64,000 nt of DNA from Vibrionales bacterium SWAT-3 (GTDB lineage Bacteria > Pseudomonadota > Gammaproteobacteria > Enterobacterales > Vibrionaceae), in the NCBI GenBank assembly GCA_000169995.1, contig AAZW01000007.1:1-64000 (forward strand), given 5' to 3'. This document shows, piece after piece, positions 43,207 through 52,405 of this stretch. The notes beneath the pieces were generated by a model. The model did not search any database. It was not told where the DNA came from and saw only the letters and a list, made by a program, of their open reading frames with translations. Numbering within the stretch: position 1 is the first letter of the stretch; each line of letters opens with the position of its first letter. A program made the position numbers and the translations under genes.

Positions 43207-43298
43207 TGAGTTTGAAAAGTGTTGTACGGTGGTAAACAGATCGTGATGTGGGTAGAATACGCGGCTTAAAAATTATAAGTAAGTGAGCGACTTCAAAA

Positions 43299-45554
43299 AT
43301 GAGCAGAAAAATTGAGTTATTAGCCCCTGGTGGCGATGTAGAAGCGATCAAAGCAGCCATCGTAGCCGGTGCCAATGCAGTTTATTGCGGTTTAGACACC
43401 TTCAACGCTCGTAACAGAGCTTCTAACCTGTCGTTAGATGAGTTGAACGGGGTAATCCGCCTTGCTCATGAATACGGTTGTGAGATCTTTCTAACGCTTA
43501 ACGTTGTGCTGCTGGAGCACGAAACGAAGAGCATCACTAAACTATTAAACCAGCTGGTGAACACCAAGGTAGACGGCATCATTGTCCAAGATTTGGGCTT
43601 GTTTAACCTAGTGAAGAAGCACTTCCCATCGTTAGATGTTCACGCTTCAACTCAGCTAACCACACACAACGAAGGCCAGATTAAGTTCCTGTCTAAGATT
43701 GGTGCATCACGCGTTAACTTGTCTCGTGAGTTGAATCTGCCTGAAATTAAAATGCTGACTGAAGTCGCACACGAACATGATGTACTGACCGAAGTATTCG
43801 TACATGGCGCATTGTGTATCGCGTTTTCGGGTCAATGTTACTCAAGTTCAGTAAGTGTCGGTAACTCAGGTAACCGTGGCCGTTGTAGCCAAGCATGTCG
43901 TGATGAATATGAAATCACCAATGCGGGTAACCGTTTCCCACTAAACCTAAAAGATAACTCTGCGTACTATGATCTGCCTGAATTAGTCGATGCAAAAGTT
44001 GATTCGCTCAAAGTCGAAGGCCGCATTAAAGGCGCACACTACGTTTACACCGTGGTAGATACGTGGCGTAAGCAGATCGATAGCTTTGTACAAGAAGGTT
44101 TGTTGCTTGAAGACGACTCAAACCTACATAAAGTATTCAACCGTGAATTCACAAACTCTTTCCTCAAGGGCAACCTAACGAAAGACATGTTCATCGATAA
44201 CCCTCGTGATAACAGCATTAACTATGCGGTTGAGCAGGCGAAAGAGAAGAACAACGAAATCTCAGTGGTTCAGATTCAAGAAGCGACAGTACAACTGCAT
44301 GAAGCGAAAGATGTACTTGGTGACGAAATGCGTGACAAGATTAAGTTCCTTGATATCCGCAAAACGCCAGTTGCTATGTCTTTTAGCGCAAAAGCAGGTC
44401 AGCCATTTACGGTGACAGTGAAGACAGAAAAAGAGAACTTCACCCTGCAATCTAAATCGCTGCTTACTGCAACAGAAGAGAAAGCGATCACTCAAGAGCT
44501 ACTTGAGAAGCGATTCAAAAACGTGAAGAGTGCGGTTCACACACTAGAAAGCCAAGATTTCAGCGAAGTGGACTCTGGGCTAGTGATTCCGTTGAAAGAA
44601 GTGTCTGACCTTAAAGACGAGATCGACTTCATTCTAAATGGCTCTGTTGAAGTGATTAAGCACGTTGAAGTGCCAGCACTGCCACAGCATCCTAAAGTGA
44701 ACGAAAAGCCGACTATGTCAATGCTTATCGCTGATGTTGCAGACCTGCACCTATGTGATGTGACGGATGCGGACGTTTACTTCAAGCTACCAGAAAGCTT
44801 TAAAAAGCGTTGTAACAAGTACATCGATATCTTAGCGGCAAACCCACGTTTGATTCCGTGGTTCCCTGCAGTATTGATCGGTAAGGACTACGACGAAGCC
44901 GTTCGTATTCTTGAAGTCGTTAAGCCTGCTCGCATCGTGACCAATAACACGGGTATCGCATACAAGGCTTACGAAATGGGTATCGAGTGGGTTGCAGGTC
45001 CATTTATGAACACGACAAACTCTCACGCACTAGTGACGCTTAAAGAGGAGCTAAACTGTGCGGGCGCGTTCATTTCGAACGAGATCAACAAAGGTCAGAT
45101 TCGTCATATTCGCCGCCCAGAGAACTTCAAACTGTTCTACAGCATTTACCACCCAATCTTGATGATGACTAGCCGCCAATGTTTCTTCCAAAGAACAGTA
45201 GGCTGTAACAAACCAAGCATCGAAGCGGGTTGTATGTTGAAGTGTGAGAAAGCTACCACGATTACTAACGTGAAAGGTATCTCGTTCGCTGTTGATAAAC
45301 AGAAGGGTGGCTACCCAAGCATTTATAACCATGAGCAGTTCCTAAACCATGACGCTGTAACGGATTTCTCTGGCCTGTTTGACGAATTCTTCATTGACCT
45401 AACCAACATAGGCGCGGGTTCAAAAGAAGTTCAAGACAAGGTAGAGCTTATCAAGCACTTCGAAGGTTTAATCAACGGCGTTGAAGGCTCACAGCAACAC
45501 CTAGAGCAACTTGTCGAGATCCGTACTAACGCTCAGTACGTCCAAGGTTTATAG
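43299..45554 (+). CDS. U32-family peptidase-like protein (RlhA/TrhP relative)
   Basis: This 751-residue U32 protein has the N-terminal barrel with MSRKIELLAPGGDVEAIKAA, TLNVVLLEHE, the family signature FVHGALCIAFSGQCYSS and NRGRCSQACRDEYEI, and a long C-terminal part after residue 330 with a second cysteine set (RQCFFQRTVGC to GCMLKCEK). U32 members hydroxylate rRNA or tRNA bases (RlhA, TrhP) or assist ubiquinone synthesis (UbiUV) via an iron-sulfur cluster; the cysteines fit this. It is longer than E. coli RlhA, so the exact RNA target is uncertain. It ends at the first unit of a 16-bp tandem repeat. Confidence 0.83.
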   Translation: MSRKIELLAPGGDVEAIKAAIVAGANAVYCGLDTFNARNRASNLSLDELNGVIRLAHEYGCEIFLTLNVVLLEHETKSITKLLNQLVNTKVDGIIVQDLGLFNLVKKHFPSLDVHASTQLTTHNEGQIKFLSKIGASRVNLSRELNLPEIKMLTEVAHEHDVLTEVFVHGALCIAFSGQCYSSSVSVGNSGNRGRCSQACRDEYEITNAGNRFPLNLKDNSAYYDLPELVDAKVDSLKVEGRIKGAHYVYTVVDTWRKQIDSFVQEGLLLEDDSNLHKVFNREFTNSFLKGNLTKDMFIDNPRDNSINYAVEQAKEKNNEISVVQIQEATVQLHEAKDVLGDEMRDKIKFLDIRKTPVAMSFSAKAGQPFTVTVKTEKENFTLQSKSLLTATEEKAITQELLEKRFKNVKSAVHTLESQDFSEVDSGLVIPLKEVSDLKDEIDFILNGSVEVIKHVEVPALPQHPKVNEKPTMSMLIADVADLHLCDVTDADVYFKLPESFKKRCNKYIDILAANPRLIPWFPAVLIGKDYDEAVRILEVVKPARIVTNNTGIAYKAYEMGIEWVAGPFMNTTNSHALVTLKEELNCAGAFISNEINKGQIRHIRRPENFKLFYSIYHPILMMTSRQCFFQRTVGCNKPSIEAGCMLKCEKATTITNVKGISFAVDKQKGGYPSIYNHEQFLNHDAVTDFSGLFDEFFIDLTNIGAGSKEVQDKVELIKHFEGLINGVEGSQQHLEQLVEIRTNAQYVQGL

Positions 45555-45670
45555 GGCTCAAGGTTTATAGGGTTCAAAGTCTATAGCGGTAAAGTTCTAT
45601 AGGGTTCGCGGCTATATGGGCGAAGGTTTATAGCTCTCAATACCGATAGCCCAAAGCTAATAGGCTCAAA
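45544..45670 (+). repeat. imperfect 16-bp tandem repeat at the end of the U32 gene
   Basis: About eight units of the type AAGGTTTATAGGGTTC follow one another (45544, 45560, 45576, 45592, 45608, 45623, 45639, 45655). The first two are nearly identical and the rest diverge. The first unit contains the last codons and the TAG stop of the U32 gene, so the array may have grown from the gene end. It lies between the gene and its split terminator. Confidence 0.75.
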
Positions 45671-45741
45671 AGACCAAACAAAAAGCCACTCAAAGTGAAC
45701 TGACCCCCAATAGTTGGACACCAATTATTGGGGGTCTTTTT

Positions 45742-46251
45742 ATGTCCAAATATAACCGAGAGCTAAAATGTATCATTGCTAAGCAATACTTAGATGGCAC
45801 ATCATCTCTCTACTTAGCAAAACAATATTCAATTTCTTCAAGACAGATACGGTATTGGGCTCAAGTCTTTGCCATCCATGGTGCTAACTCATTTTTACCA
45901 ACTAAGCATGCTGCTACTGCTCAGGAAAAACGAAAAGCATTGAATTTAATGTGGACGAATGATTGGTCTCTCACGCACACTAGCGCAATATTAAACCTCT
46001 CATCCCCTGGGATACTCTCTGTCTGGCTCAAAAGATTTAATGAGCTCGGTATCAAAGGGCTCAAAATGCGCCAGAAAGGAAGACCTCCAATGAAACAGCA
46101 CCCTCAACGTACCACTAAGCCTGATGATGAAATGACGCTTGAGGAGCTAAAAGAGGAGTTGCTCTACTTGCGAACCGAGAATGCCGTTCTAAAAAAGTTG
46201 GAAGAGTTGGAGCAGGAAAAAAACCGTCGAACAAAGAAAAAGCGGTCATAG
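45742..46251 (+). CDS. IS3-family OrfA (IS150 type)
   Basis: This 169-residue protein has two helix-turn-helix segments: GTSSLYLAKQYSISSRQIRY near residues 19-38 and LTHTSAILNLSSPGILSVWL near 77-96. A leucine-zipper coil LEELKEELLYLRTENAVLKK follows. It binds the IS ends. The ATG 45742 lies in the left end. A slippery A-AAA-AAC at 46218-46224 near its end allows -1 frameshifting into OrfB. Confidence 0.86.
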   Translation: MSKYNRELKCIIAKQYLDGTSSLYLAKQYSISSRQIRYWAQVFAIHGANSFLPTKHAATAQEKRKALNLMWTNDWSLTHTSAILNLSSPGILSVWLKRFNELGIKGLKMRQKGRPPMKQHPQRTTKPDDEMTLEELKEELLYLRTENAVLKKLEELEQEKNRRTKKKRS

Positions 46252-47090
46252 CTCTAACTCTTAAAGGCAAGTACCCGTTAAAGCACTTACTGCACACTCT
46301 ACAGCTGGCAAAAAGTGTCTTTTATTATCAGGCTCAAACGAGCAAGCGCCCAAATAGCTACGAACGTGAGCTGCGGTTGATAAAGTCAATTTATCATGAA
46401 CATAAGGGACGATACGGCTACCGCCGTATTCACTTGGAACTAAAAAATCGGGGGTTCGTGCTTAATCACAAAACGGTTCAAAGGCTTATGGCCCAGCTCA
46501 ACCTTAAATCGACGGTCAGGATTAAAAAGTATCGTTCATACCGAGGAGAGTCTGGAACAGCTGCTCCCAACGTGCTTGAAAGAGATTTTAGTGCGACTCA
46601 ACCCGATGAAAAATGGGTAACTGATGTCACGGAGTTTAAAGTCAAAGAGCAGAAAGTATACTTATCTCCCGTTGTCGACTTGTTTACTCAGGAGGTGGTT
46701 GCTTATAGAGTGGCCAAGAATGCCTGCTTGCCGCTTGTCACGGATATGCTAACGGAGGCTATATCAACGCTTAAACCCAACTCAAAGCCAATTATACATA
46801 GCGACCAAGGTTGGCAATATCGTCATCGACAGTATCAGAAAAAGGTAGCGGAGAGTGGGTTAACGCAAAGCATGTCGAGAAAAGGTAACTGCTTGGATAA
46901 TGCTGTTGCTGAAAATTTTTTTGCTTTACTCAAAACAGAGATGTATCACAACCAAAGCTTTGAAGATGCAGATGCTCTGATAGCGCAAATCAAAGAGTAT
47001 ATCGAGTACTACAATACCAATCGTATAAAAGTGAAACTAAAAGGCCTGACTCCGATAGAATATCGAACTCAGGCCTTGAAAGCCGCTTAA
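46218..47090 (+). CDS. IS3-family OrfB reached by -1 frameshift
   Basis: The catalytic half runs in the -1 frame from the slippery site (after slipping: KKPSNKEKAVIALTLKGKYP) to 47090. It has HKGRYGYRRIHLELKNRGFV (HTH_21), WVTDVTEFKV (first Asp), PIIHSDQGWQYRHRQYQKKV (second Asp) and ENFFALLKTEMYHN (Glu), the full DDE set. The first internal ATG (46377) would lose the N-terminal part, so the OrfAB fusion is the likely active transposase. Confidence 0.85.
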   Translation, partial: KKPSNKEKAVIALTLKGKYPLKHLLHTLQLAKSVFYYQAQTSKRPNSYERELRLIKSIYHEHKGRYGYRRIHLELKNRGFVLNHKTVQRLMAQLNLKSTVRIKKYRSYRGESGTAAPNVLERDFSATQPDEKWVTDVTEFKVKEQKVYLSPVVDLFTQEVVAYRVAKNACLPLVTDMLTEAISTLKPNSKPIIHSDQGWQYRHRQYQKKVAESGLTQSMSRKGNCLDNAVAENFFALLKTEMYHNQSFEDADALIAQIKEYIEYYNTNRIKVKLKGLTPIEYRTQALKAA

Positions 47091-47177
47091 CAGAAATGTC
47101 CAACTTTACGGGGTCACTTCAAACGAGTGGCTTTTTTATATCTGAGGTTTTTAATTCGGTCTGAATGAACGAGTCGT

Positions 47178-47642
47178 TTATTCCGTTACTGCTTCTTGTT
47201 TGAAGCATGGGCTTTTAAGCGTGTTCATGCGTTCAATTTCACTGGTTAGACGCAGTGACAGTAGCGCTTTTTGGTTCGATGCGAAGTCGAACATCACGAT
47301 AGTCGCTGTCCCTACAGTAGTCAGCTTTTGTTGCGCTTTACTGACGATCGCGTATTCCATGGTAAAACGGTCGTCTTGAATATCGGTGACTCGTGAACCC
47401 ACCATCAAAGTATCAGGGTAGGTGACTGGTCGGAAATATTTACAATAAGTATCGCCAAGGACAGGGCCAACTTTGGTGATTGCCATCTCTTCCATCAGCT
47501 CGACGTGTTTAAAGAAATCTAGGCGAGCGGTTTCAAAGTAACGAAAATACACAGCGTTGTTGACGTGATTGAGTGCGTCCATTTCTCCCCAAGCGACTGG
47601 GATTTCTGTTACTACCGGGTAGTCAGATAATAATGCTTCCAT
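47178..47642 (-). CDS. acyl-CoA thioesterase (4HBT family)
   Basis: This 154-residue hot-dog-fold thioesterase has the catalytic stretch WGEMDALNHVNNAVYFRYFE, where Asp and His-Val-Asn-Asn lie near residues 22-29. The family hydrolyses acyl-CoA or acyl-ACP thioesters. ATG 47642. It is convergent with the U32 gene, and the split hairpin at 47125-47137 lies between its stop and the IS. Confidence 0.87.
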   Translation of the reverse strand: MEALLSDYPVVTEIPVAWGEMDALNHVNNAVYFRYFETARLDFFKHVELMEEMAITKVGPVLGDTYCKYFRPVTYPDTLMVGSRVTDIQDDRFTMEYAIVSKAQQKLTTVGTATIVMFDFASNQKALLSLRLTSEIERMNTLKSPCFKQEAVTE

Positions 47643-47768
47643 GCGAACTCTCTTATTGTTATTTATCCTTCATTGGAATAAAAACCCTACCGCTAATTTA
47701 ACAAAACTGCAACACGTGTGATTTAAGTTTTTGAAGCTAGAAATCACACGTTGTCAGAGACTTGGCTG

Positions 47769-49607
47769 TTAGCTACTAACTGGTTCGTCACTCAGGTGTT
47801 TGAATTGGAGTTCAACCAAGCGTTGGTATAGTTCACAGCTATTGATGAGCGACTGGTGGTTGCCGATGTCTACAAGCTGTCCTTGATCGAGCACCGCAAT
47901 TTGGTCTGCGTGTTTGATTGTCGATAAACGGTGGGCGATGATGATCGTCGTTCTGCCGCGCATTAATTCTTCCAATGCTTGCTGAACATGATGCTCACTT
48001 TCGCTGTCTAGGGCGCTAGTTGCTTCATCCAGTAGTAAGATGTTTGGGTCTTTCAAGATGGCACGCGCGATAGCAATACGCTGACGTTGACCACCAGACA
48101 GCCTTACGCCGCGCTCTCCTAGGAAACTATGGTATCCATCTGGTAGGTTCTGTATAAACTCGTGAGCGTGCGCTTTTTTCGCCGCTTCAATCACTTGCTC
48201 ATCGGTCGCTTCTGGGTTGCCGTAGCGAATGTTATGGAACACATCGTTACTGAACAGAGCGGGTTGTTGAGGAACAAGCGCCATCTGCTTTCTTAGTTCG
48301 TTCGGGTCAAACTGATTGAGTTCCACGCCACCTAGCGTCACTTTACCCATTTGAGGGTCGTAGAAACGTTGCAGCAATTCAAATAGGGTAGTTTTACCTG
48401 CACCAGATGGGCCAACTAACGCCAATACTTTACCTTCGTGCGCGGTTAACGACAGGTTGCTTGTTGCTGGTTGATCCGGTCTAGACGGGTAACAGAAGGT
48501 CACATCATCAAAAGCGACTTCAGGTGTTAGGTTATCGAGCGATGTTGGATTATCGACTGGGGCAACGATGTGGCTTTCCACTTGTAGAATCTCAATTAAA
48601 CGCTCTGTAGCACCTGCGGCGCGTTGCAGTTCGCCCATCACTTCAGAAATTGTACCTAGAGACGAAGCGACCATAATCGCGTAAAAGACAAATGCAGCCA
48701 GATCGCCGGCGGACATGGTACCGTTGATAACATCAGTACCACCCACCCAAAGCATGCCTGCAATCGCACTGAACACGATAACAATCACGCCAGAGATCAA
48801 AATAGCGCGCTGTTTTACGCGTTGACGACCAATTTCATAAGCCTTTTCCACTTCAAGCGCGAACGATGCTTTCTCTTGAGCTTCTCGGCTGTAGCTCTGC
48901 ACGGTTTTGATGTGCTCAATCGCTTCTCCCGCATAAGAGCCGACATCAGACATCGAATCTTGGCTTTTACGTGATAGCGCTCTTACACGACGGCCGTAAA
49001 CCAAAATTGGAATCAAGATAAACGGCACCGATGCCAACACGATCAGCGTGAGTTTAATGTTGGTCGCAAACAACATAATGATTGCACCAAGGCACATCAG
49101 CGCGCTACGCATCGCCATTGAGAACGATGAACCAATGATACTTTGAAGTAGCGTTGTGTCTGTGGTGATGCGCGACATGATGTCGCCACTGCCATTGGTT
49201 TCAAAGTAACTCGGATGAAGTGTTACAACGTGATTGAAGACGGAAAGGCGAATATCCGCACTTACACGTTCACCAACTGAAGAGACTAAGTAGAAACGGA
49301 AGAAGGTACCAATAGAGATCAATACCACAACGACCATGATGAATTGGATAGCACTACCAAGGTCGGATAATGATTGTTGGCTAAAACCCTGGTCAATAAG
49401 AAGGCGAATACCGTGTCCAACTGAAAGGGTTAAGCTTGCTGTGAAGATCAAAGCAATCAACGCTGCGATCACACGACCTTTATACGGCTGAATAAATTTA
49501 ATCAGCTCAAGCAAAATGCTGAGGCTTTTCTTCTCTGGTTTTGATTCTGGATTCTGTTGAGTCTGTCGCTGAGTTGACTCAAGCGTAGAAGAGACATCGT
49601 TTTGCAT
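47769..49607 (-). CDS. ABC exporter, fused membrane and ATPase half-transporter
   Basis: This 612-residue MsbA/LmrA-type half-transporter has six predicted membrane segments between residues 45 and 320. The nucleotide-binding domain carries Walker A GPSGAGKT (399-406), signature RLSGGQRQR and Walker B ILLLDEATSALD, and the H-loop IIAHRLSTI. It forms a homodimer in the inner membrane. The substrate could be a lipid or drug; the chromosomal msbA with its lpxK partner is normally elsewhere, so a multidrug-type role is more likely. The 517 bp up to the art operon is shared promoter space. Confidence 0.88.
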   Translation of the reverse strand: MQNDVSSTLESTQRQTQQNPESKPEKKSLSILLELIKFIQPYKGRVIAALIALIFTASLTLSVGHGIRLLIDQGFSQQSLSDLGSAIQFIMVVVVLISIGTFFRFYLVSSVGERVSADIRLSVFNHVVTLHPSYFETNGSGDIMSRITTDTTLLQSIIGSSFSMAMRSALMCLGAIIMLFATNIKLTLIVLASVPFILIPILVYGRRVRALSRKSQDSMSDVGSYAGEAIEHIKTVQSYSREAQEKASFALEVEKAYEIGRQRVKQRAILISGVIVIVFSAIAGMLWVGGTDVINGTMSAGDLAAFVFYAIMVASSLGTISEVMGELQRAAGATERLIEILQVESHIVAPVDNPTSLDNLTPEVAFDDVTFCYPSRPDQPATSNLSLTAHEGKVLALVGPSGAGKTTLFELLQRFYDPQMGKVTLGGVELNQFDPNELRKQMALVPQQPALFSNDVFHNIRYGNPEATDEQVIEAAKKAHAHEFIQNLPDGYHSFLGERGVRLSGGQRQRIAIARAILKDPNILLLDEATSALDSESEHHVQQALEELMRGRTTIIIAHRLSTIKHADQIAVLDQGQLVDIGNHQSLINSCELYQRLVELQFKHLSDEPVSS

Positions 49608-50124
49608 ATGATTGCCTTAGTGTTTGTCGCTTTAAGAATAGATGACTGGTTACTTGTAATACGTCTTGTACGCTGGCAAGTGCTAGTTATTGAGAATAAA
49701 TGCCATTAAAGCATTTATTGGAGCGTCACGCTTCCTAGGAAACTCAATTTTCATTAATTCGTGTGCATTCGTTGTACGCGACGAAAGCTAAATAAAAGGA
49801 AAATTAAGCACTTATGTTCGCTGCTGTCAGGGCTGAAATCGAGTGGTTATCCCTGGTTTTTATGCAGGTATAGGGCCGCCATTAAGAACCTACTATCTTT
49901 GCTGACCAAGTGAGTTTGGATTTATAAAAACGTTTGCTTTTTGGTGTCATAGTCGAGTTTTCAACAACTTGGGTGATAAAGAGGTAAGAGCAGTTAATGA
50001 GGCTGTTTTTTGTGTAATATCTGTTACAAAAATTCAACAAATTAATTTTTTATACATTTTTCTTGCATAAAAGTTCAGTTTAAATAGAATAACTAGCAAA
50101 TGACAATTAATGCAGTAATTCGGC
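49608..50124. other. 517-bp divergent promoter region
   Basis: No gene is seen. An imperfect-loop hairpin with 9-bp arms AATAAATGC / GCATTTATT lies at 49695-49719. The right 100 bp are AT-rich and contain a plausible -10 TAGAAT (50085-50090) ahead of artP. Confidence 0.5.
50049..50071 (+). promoter_or_regulatory. possible ArgR operator upstream of artP
   Basis: TTTATACATTTTTCTTGCAT continues as an imperfect palindrome (TTTATRCA and TGYATAAA halves) that resembles an ARG box. It overlaps the region where the artP promoter should be. Regulation of art genes by ArgR is known in E. coli. The match is by eye only. Confidence 0.3.
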
Positions 50125-50853
50125 ATGAGTATTCAAGTAAAGAGCATCAACAAATCATACGGCGATATCCAAGTTCTTCACGACATCAGTTTTAACTGTG
50201 AGAGTGGCGAAACCTTGGTACTGCTTGGCCCAAGCGGTGCGGGTAAGAGTTCACTACTGCGTGTTTTGAACCTGCTAGAAATTGCTGATAACGGTGAGCT
50301 AGACATTGCGAATGAGCAATTCGATTTTTCTAGCCAGATCCAAGAGAAGCAGGGGCTGAAACTTCGTCGTAAAGTCGGCATGGTTTTCCAACAATACAAC
50401 TTGTGGCCACACATGACGGTAATGGAAAACTTGATTGAAGCACCAACCAAGGTAGCCGGCTTAGATAAAGAAGAAGCGATTAAGCAAGCACAAACGGTAT
50501 TAACGACCTTACAGCTTGCAGACAAAGCAGACGCTTGGCCATTGCAACTGTCTGGTGGTCAGCAACAACGTGTTGCGTTTGCTCGTGCTCTTATGATGAA
50601 GCCAGATGTATTACTGTTTGACGAACCAACGGCAGCACTCGACCCAGAGATCACCAACCAAGTCGTTAGCATCATTAAAGAGCTAAGCGGCACTGGGATC
50701 ACTCAGGTTGTGGTGACTCACGAAGTTGATTTCGCCAAGAAGATTGCAAGCCATGTTCTTTACCTTGAGAAGGGTTACATCGTGGAACACGGCACCAGCG
50801 ACGCATTTATTAATCCACAGACTCCAGAGTTTGCTGAATATTTGACTCACTAA
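50125..50853 (+). CDS. artP: arginine ABC transporter ATPase ArtP
   Basis: This 242-residue ATPase begins [20 protein letters not shown] and has Walker A GPSGAGKS (35-42), signature LSGGQQQR and Walker [13 protein letters not shown], and H-loop [11 protein letters not shown]. It drives arginine uptake with ArtI/J, ArtQ and ArtM, encoded downstream in the same order as in E. coli artPIQM. The ATG at 50125 has only a weak ribosome site. Confidence 0.92.
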   Translation: MSIQVKSINKSYGDIQVLHDISFNCESGETLVLLGPSGAGKSSLLRVLNLLEIADNGELDIANEQFDFSSQIQEKQGLKLRRKVGMVFQQYNLWPHMTVMENLIEAPTKVAGLDKEEAIKQAQTVLTTLQLADKADAWPLQLSGGQQQRVAFARALMMKPDVLLFDEPTAALDPEITNQVVSIIKELSGTGITQVVVTHEVDFAKKIASHVLYLEKGYIVEHGTSDAFINPQTPEFAEYLTH

Positions 50854-50985
50854 GTAAGTCGCTCATTAAACCTAAGCTGACTCACTAAGTCACTGACTAG
50901 ATTTACCTAAACACAACATCGATTAAAACAATCAAATTATAAGAATGGCCACAGGCCACTATCACAATGTATTCGGAGTAACAAA

Positions 50986-51717
50986 ATGAAAAAGATTCTA
51001 CTAGCTTCACTTATCGGCCTTGCTTCTTTCAATGCAGCGGCTCAAGAAGAAATCAAATTCGCAATGGAAGCAACTTACGCACCGTTCGAATATATGGACG
51101 AGAACAACCAAATCCAGGGCTTCGATGTTGATCTAGCAAACGCGCTTTGTGAAGAGATGAAAGCGACATGTACTTTCCACAACCAAGCATTCGATAGCCT
51201 TATCCCAGCTCTTAAATTCAAACGTTACGATGCAGCTATCTCGGCAATGGACATCACTGAAGCGCGTCTTCAACAAGTAAACTTCTCTGATGCTTACTAC
51301 GACAACTCTGCAGCATTCATCTCTATTGAAGGCAAAGTAGCAGACCAAGCAGCACTAGAAGGTAAGCGTATCGGTGTTCAAAACGGTTCTACTCACCAAA
51401 GCTACCTACTTGAGCAGTTGCCAGGTGTGACTGCTGTTCCTTACTCAAGCTACCAAGATGCATTTATCGACATGAAAAACGGCCGTATCGATTCTGTATT
51501 CGGTGACACAGCGGTAGTCGCTGAATGGTTCAAGAAAGAAGACAACCTAACGTACGTTGGTGAGCAAGTAACAAACCAAGAATACTTCGGTAACGGTTTC
51601 GGCATCGCAGTAAACAAGAGCAACCCAGAGCTAGTTGCACAGCTTAATACAGCACTTGCAGCAGTGAAAGCGAACGGCGAATACGACAAGATCTTCAACA
51701 AGTACTTCGGTAAGTAA
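50986..51717 (+). CDS. artI: periplasmic arginine-binding protein
   Basis: This 243-residue solute-binding protein of the SBP_bac_3 type has a signal peptide (KKILLASLIGLASFNAAA, cut after residue 19) and the mature start QEEIKFAMEATYAPFEYMDE. GFDVDLANALCEEMK and YDAAISAMDITEARL are family-typical. It delivers arginine to the ArtQM channel. artI and artJ are hard to separate by sequence; its position between artP and artQ suggests artI. CGGAGTAACA precedes the ATG. Confidence 0.9.
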   Translation: MKKILLASLIGLASFNAAAQEEIKFAMEATYAPFEYMDENNQIQGFDVDLANALCEEMKATCTFHNQAFDSLIPALKFKRYDAAISAMDITEARLQQVNFSDAYYDNSAAFISIEGKVADQAALEGKRIGVQNGSTHQSYLLEQLPGVTAVPYSSYQDAFIDMKNGRIDSVFGDTAVVAEWFKKEDNLTYVGEQVTNQEYFGNGFGIAVNKSNPELVAQLNTALAAVKANGEYDKIFNKYFGK

Positions 51718-51718
51718 T

Positions 51719-52405
51719 ATGCAGTTAACGGGTTACTCTTTAGGGCTCGTCGAGGCAAGCTGGATGACTATTCAGCTTGCACTCGTAAGCCTATTGGTTG
51801 GATTAGTTTTAGCGGTATTGTTTGCTGGCGGTGAAATGTCTCGTCGTATTGCAATCAAATGGCCGACAACCGCGTTCGTGACAATCGTACGTGGTCTGCC
51901 AGAAATCTTAGTGGTTTTGTTTATCTACTTTGGTTCAACACAAGTGCTCTTCATGATCACTGGTGACTTTATTGAAGTTAGCCCGTTCTTATCTGGCGTT
52001 GTTGCGTTGTCACTTATCTTTGCTTCTTACGCTTCACAAACCATTCGTGGTGCATTGAAAGCTGTAAGTAAAGGGCAGAGAGAAGCGGCGAGTGCATTGG
52101 GTATTCCTCAATCTCGCGCATTTTTCAGAATCGTATTGCCACAAGCAGTTAGACACGCACTACCAGGTTTAACGAACCAATGGTTGGTTCTACTTAAAGA
52201 CACCGCATTGGTTTCACTGATTGGCGCAACCGATCTATTGAAGCAAGCGCAGTTAACATCAGCAGCAACGCACGAAGCATTTACTTGGTACGCAACGGCG
52301 GCAGCTATTTATCTAATCATCACATTGATTACGCAAAGAGCAGTAAAAGTGATTGATGGTAAGTTCTCTATTCAAGGTTTGGGTAATAAAGGGGCAATGG
52401 CATGA
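51719..52405 (+). CDS. artQ: arginine ABC transporter permease ArtQ
   Basis: This 228-residue inner-membrane permease of the HisM/ArtQ type has about five membrane segments and the EAA loop EAASALGIPQSRAFFRIVLP, which contacts ArtP. It starts 1 bp after the artI stop and overlaps artM by 4 bp, showing a tightly coupled operon. Confidence 0.92.
   Translation: MQLTGYSLGLVEASWMTIQLALVSLLVGLVLAVLFAGGEMSRRIAIKWPTTAFVTIVRGLPEILVVLFIYFGSTQVLFMITGDFIEVSPFLSGVVALSLIFASYASQTIRGALKAVSKGQREAASALGIPQSRAFFRIVLPQAVRHALPGLTNQWLVLLKDTALVSLIGATDLLKQAQLTSAATHEAFTWYATAAAIYLIITLITQRAVKVIDGKFSIQGLGNKGAMA

Larger units (their letters stand above)
45696..47121 (+). mobile_element. IS3-family element (IS150 type)
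   Basis: This element of 1426 bp has imperfect 25-bp terminal inverted repeats: the left begins TGAACTGACCCCCAATAG and ends in TTGGACA, and the right ends in ACTTTACGGGGTCACTTCA. It carries OrfA and a frameshift-accessed OrfB on the plus strand. No exact target duplication is visible (AAG versus AAC). It is unrelated to the IS3-family element at 2 kb. Confidence 0.88.
45681..47137 (+). terminator. U32/thioesterase terminator split by an IS
   Basis: AAAAGCCACTC at 45681-45691 and GAGTGGCTTTTTT at 47125-47137 are the two arms of a hairpin terminator. Their joining would give an 11-bp stem and a T run. The IS3-family element sits in the loop, so the hairpin can no longer form and transcription of the convergent genes could pass into the IS. 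Confidence 0.75.

Noticed and set aside
45544..45670. CRISPR array
   Set aside because: The units are 16 bp, directly joined without spacers, and diverge; there are no cas genes.
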